Below are positions 61,957 to 64,000 of a stretch of 64,000 nucleotides of DNA, piece after piece. The translations under genes and the position numbers were made by a program. The notes below the pieces were generated by a model. It searched no databases. It was not told the origin of the DNA and worked only from the letters and a program-made list of their open reading frames with translations. The first letter of the stretch is position 1. Each line of letters opens with the position of its first letter. The stretch is from Orychophragmus violaceus (lineage: Eukaryota; Streptophyta; Magnoliopsida; Brassicales; Brassicaceae), in assembly GCA_030180135.1 (NCBI GenBank), contig CM058238.1, positions 44,791,765-44,855,764 on the forward strand, given 5' to 3'.

Positions 61957-62461
61957 TGTAAGAATATTAGAATTAGAGAGTTATATGAGAGATTTAGCAA
62001 GAGAGAAAAGAAGAAGAAGAATTGCACAAGAGGAGTATGAGGGAAAAGCTTTCCCAAGTGTATCTTTTTCTTATTGATATTACAATGAATATATAGACAA
62101 AAAACAACTTAATTTCGTGGCTAAGACATTTAAATTCAAACTTAAATGACAAAATAATGTTATAGACACCTTTGGACAAAAGGGTGAAGCAAGTAGGGAA
62201 GGGAATCTTCATTTGAATTTGAATCTTGTCTCCTGGTACTGTTCATCCGTGGAGTCAAGCTTCTAGAAGATCTTTGACTTGGTTAATGGTAACTTATCCT
62301 TTTACCACTTAACCATAAGATTAAACTCTCTCCCTTTTACTTATTTACCTCTTCTTCTTCTGATCGGATCAAAGGACTTCACATTGATCTGAACACTTAA
62401 GGTGTTCATCTCAATACTCAATAATTGTAATCTGATGCAAGTAATGATCTCCATTCCAATA
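61957..62461 (-). repeat. 3' LTR of Copia-3 (505 bp)
   Basis: Plus strand from tgtaagaatattag to ccattccaata; element sense TATTGGAATGG...TCTTACA. A TATA candidate ctatatat is at 62089-62096 (minus). A heat-shock-element-like agcttctagaagatctt lies at 62258-62274, about 170 bp upstream of it. Confidence 0.88.
62089..62096 (-). promoter_or_regulatory. Candidate TATA box in Copia-3 LTR
   Basis: The minus strand reads ctatatat followed by tcattg, at a plausible U3 position about 365 bp into the LTR. Confidence 0.45.
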
Positions 62462-62473
62462 CTCCCCCTCAAG
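62462..62473 (-). other. Polypurine tract, Copia-3
   Basis: The minus strand reads agcttgagggggag ending directly before TATTGGAATGG. Confidence 0.88.
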
Positions 62474-62532
62474 CTTGAATTCAAGAGTTGAATCAAGCTT
62501 GGAATGACAATGGAGATCTACCTCATTAAAAA

Positions 62533-62573
62533 CCTTCATGAAGAAAACCTCATGGGATAAAACTTCATGAAGG
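62533..62573 (-). other. Pre-PPT stem-loop, Copia-3
   Basis: Arms ccttcatgaag (62533-62543) and cttcatgaagg (62563-62573) form an 11-bp stem with a 19-nt loop containing 'aaaacctcatgggataa'. The pol stop codon at 62565-62567 lies inside one arm, so coding sequence and structure overlap. Confidence 0.8.
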
Positions 62574-64000
62574 GAAAAAGAGTGTAGACTCCATAGCATT
62601 AGAGGATTCTGGAAGCTCCATGAGTCCAAGCTTTGTGTGAATGGACTCACACACCTTCAAGCTAGCTGCCTTGGTGAACACATCAGCTAGTTGTTCCTCA
62701 CTTCTTGTGAAACATGGCAACACCACTCCTTGCTCAATCATCTGCCTAACCTTGTGACAATCAACTTCTATGTGCTTGGTTCTTTCATGGAAGACTGAGT
62801 TTGAAGCAATGTGTATGGCTGCTTGGTTGTCACAATGCATGGTGATTGGCTTTGAAGTCTCAATCCCCAAATCCACAAGAAGACCTTTGATCCACGCTAA
62901 TTCTGTTGCTAGCTTCCTCATTGCTCTATATTCAGCTTCAGCACTTGAACATGACACTATCTTTTGCTTCTTGCTCTTCCAAGTAACAAGGTTGCCTCCA
63001 ATGAATGTGCAATAGCCAGTAGTAGACCTCCTGTCCACTCTATCTCCTGCCCAATCAGCATCACAATACCCAACTATCTCTGTGCTTTGGTTGCAACCCA
63101 TCCAAATGCCTTGACCAGGAGCACCACTTAGGTATCTTAGTATCCTTTCAACCATGTTCCAATGATGCATCATGGGTGCTTGCATATGCTGGCTCACTTG
63201 GTTCACTGCATAACACACATCAGGTCTGGTTATGGTTAAGTAAATGAGCTTACCAACCATTCTTCTATACTGAGTAATGTCCTCAAATGGTTTGTCCTCA
63301 AGCTCCCCCTCTCTTATGACTTTGTAACCTTCTTCCAATGGTGTCTTAGCCGGTTTTGATCCAATCTTTCCTGCTTCAGATAACAAATCAAGTGTGTACT
63401 TCCTTTGAGATAAGAAGAGTCCATCATTAGATCGACAAACTTCTATCCCAAGGAAGTACTTTAGAGCACCAAGGTCTTTAATGTCAAAAACAGATTTAAG
63501 ATAAGCCTTAGTGTCTTGTATACCTGACTTGTTGCTCCCTGATATGATAATGTCATCAACATAAACAAGGATGACAATGATACCTTCCTGATCTTGAAGA
63601 GTAAACAAGGTGTGATCTCCTTCAGACCTCTTGAATCCTCTTTGCATAAGTGTTGAGCTCAGTTTATGATACCAAGCTCTAGGTGATTGCTTTAATCCAT
63701 AGATAGCCTTCTTGAGTCTCAGCACCTTCCCTGGTTTCACAATGCTTTCAAGACCAGAAGGTGGTCTCATGTATACCTCATCTTCAAGCTCCCCTTGAAG
63801 GAATGCATTCTTGACATCCATTTGCCAAAGTTCCCAATCAAGGTTTGTTGCTAAAGACAAGATGATCCTAACTGTGTGAAGCTTAGCTACTGGTGCAAAG
63901 GTGTCCAAGTAATCCTTTCCATAGGTTTGAGTGAAGCCTCTTGCAACCAACCTTGCCTTGTATCTCTCCACTTCTCCATTACTTCTATACTTGATGGTGA
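62565..64000 (-). CDS. Copia gag-pol polyprotein, C-terminal part (RT and RNase H), open at window end
   Basis: The frame is open to the last base and ends at a TGA at 62565-62567. The first codon that looks like a start, at 63971, is GTG (valine) inside the RT motif (V)ERYKARLVARGF, so it is not a real start; gag, protease and integrase should lie beyond 64000. Counting from that valine, RT carries D52 in WQMD and YVDD at 137-140. RNase H carries the YCDADWAGD, SSAEAEYRAM and CDNQAAIH motifs, and QLADVFTKA lies near the end. No internal stop or frameshift was seen and all visible catalytic residues are present. The tail after FTKAASLKVC is longer than in Copia-1 and runs into the conserved stem-loop. 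Confidence 0.95.
   Translation of the reverse strand, partial: TIKYRSNGEVERYKARLVARGFTQTYGKDYLDTFAPVAKLHTVRIILSLATNLDWELWQMDVKNAFLQGELEDEVYMRPPSGLESIVKPGKVLRLKKAIYGLKQSPRAWYHKLSSTLMQRGFKRSEGDHTLFTLQDQEGIIVILVYVDDIIISGSNKSGIQDTKAYLKSVFDIKDLGALKYFLGIEVCRSNDGLFLSQRKYTLDLLSEAGKIGSKPAKTPLEEGYKVIREGELEDKPFEDITQYRRMVGKLIYLTITRPDVCYAVNQVSQHMQAPMMHHWNMVERILRYLSGAPGQGIWMGCNQSTEIVGYCDADWAGDRVDRRSTTGYCTFIGGNLVTWKSKKQKIVSCSSAEAEYRAMRKLATELAWIKGLLVDLGIETSKPITMHCDNQAAIHIASNSVFHERTKHIEVDCHKVRQMIEQGVVLPCFTRSEEQLADVFTKAASLKVCESIHTKLGLMELPESSNAMESTLFFPS

Larger units (their letters stand above)
61957..64000 (-). mobile_element. Copia-3: autonomous-type Copia element, 3' part only, inserted in NA2 5' LTR
   Basis: The window contains its 3' LTR (61957-62461), polypurine tract, pre-PPT stem-loop and the C-terminal half of pol; the rest lies beyond 64000. 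The protein is close to Copia-1 in RT and RNase H and ends in a related tail, so both belong to the same Copia lineage. The LTRs differ in sequence and length (505 versus 446 bp). The left flank 'attag' is the candidate target duplication, but its partner is outside the window. Confidence 0.92.

Noticed and set aside
61994..62212. 72-codon minus-strand frame in the Copia-3 LTR
   Set aside because: It is a hydrophobic low-complexity frame spanning the TATA region of an LTR, most likely accidental.
63971..63971. Start of a separate 468-codon gene
   Set aside because: The codon is GTG inside the conserved RT motif and the frame stays open to the window end, so this is a partial polyprotein.

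Overview
The window looks like flowering-plant (probably dicot) nuclear DNA from a centromere-like or other heterochromatic satellite block and its edge. The evidence is about 47 kb of AT-rich tandem satellite, followed by Ty1/copia-type LTR retrotransposons primed by initiator tRNA-Met. I see no ordinary host gene, tRNA, rRNA or CRISPR array. The family-level taxon cannot be fixed from the sequence alone.

Layout. (1) 1-47226: a plus-oriented satellite with a basic unit of about 217 bp. Four monomer types, called A, B, C and D here, are ordered A-B-C-D in an 866-bp higher-order repeat. A 233-bp variant of C (C') gives 882-bp units. Combined units recur at 1748 bp, 4.13 kb and 5212 bp. (2) 47227-47818 and 53401-55373: the same satellite in inverted orientation, but organised as a 649-bp A-B-D trimer. 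(3) 47819-53400: a complete, apparently intact Copia element on the minus strand. It has 446-bp LTRs that look identical, a TTACT target-site duplication, a tRNA-iMet primer site, a polypurine tract and one 1414-codon gag-pol frame. It split the inverted satellite. (4) 55374-64000: a nest of three more minus-strand LTR elements. NA1 is non-autonomous with 1230-bp LTRs. NA2 is non-autonomous with 1172-bp LTRs and sits inside NA1's 5' LTR. Copia-3 is autonomous, runs off the window end and sits inside NA2's 5' LTR.

How the parts relate. The two coding elements could supply Gag, integrase and reverse transcriptase. NA1 and NA2 have LTRs, primer sites and polypurine tracts but no recognisable protein, so if mobile they would need help in trans. 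Two RNA-structure signals stand out. One is a stem-loop just inside the polypurine tract in all four elements, with three different stem sequences that each pair perfectly. The other is a set of three short hairpins downstream of the primer site in NA1 and in NA2, with compensatory base changes. The second set is a candidate packaging or dimerisation signal. These are the least expected things here.

Limits: all alignments were done by eye. Counts, identities and boundaries should be confirmed computationally.
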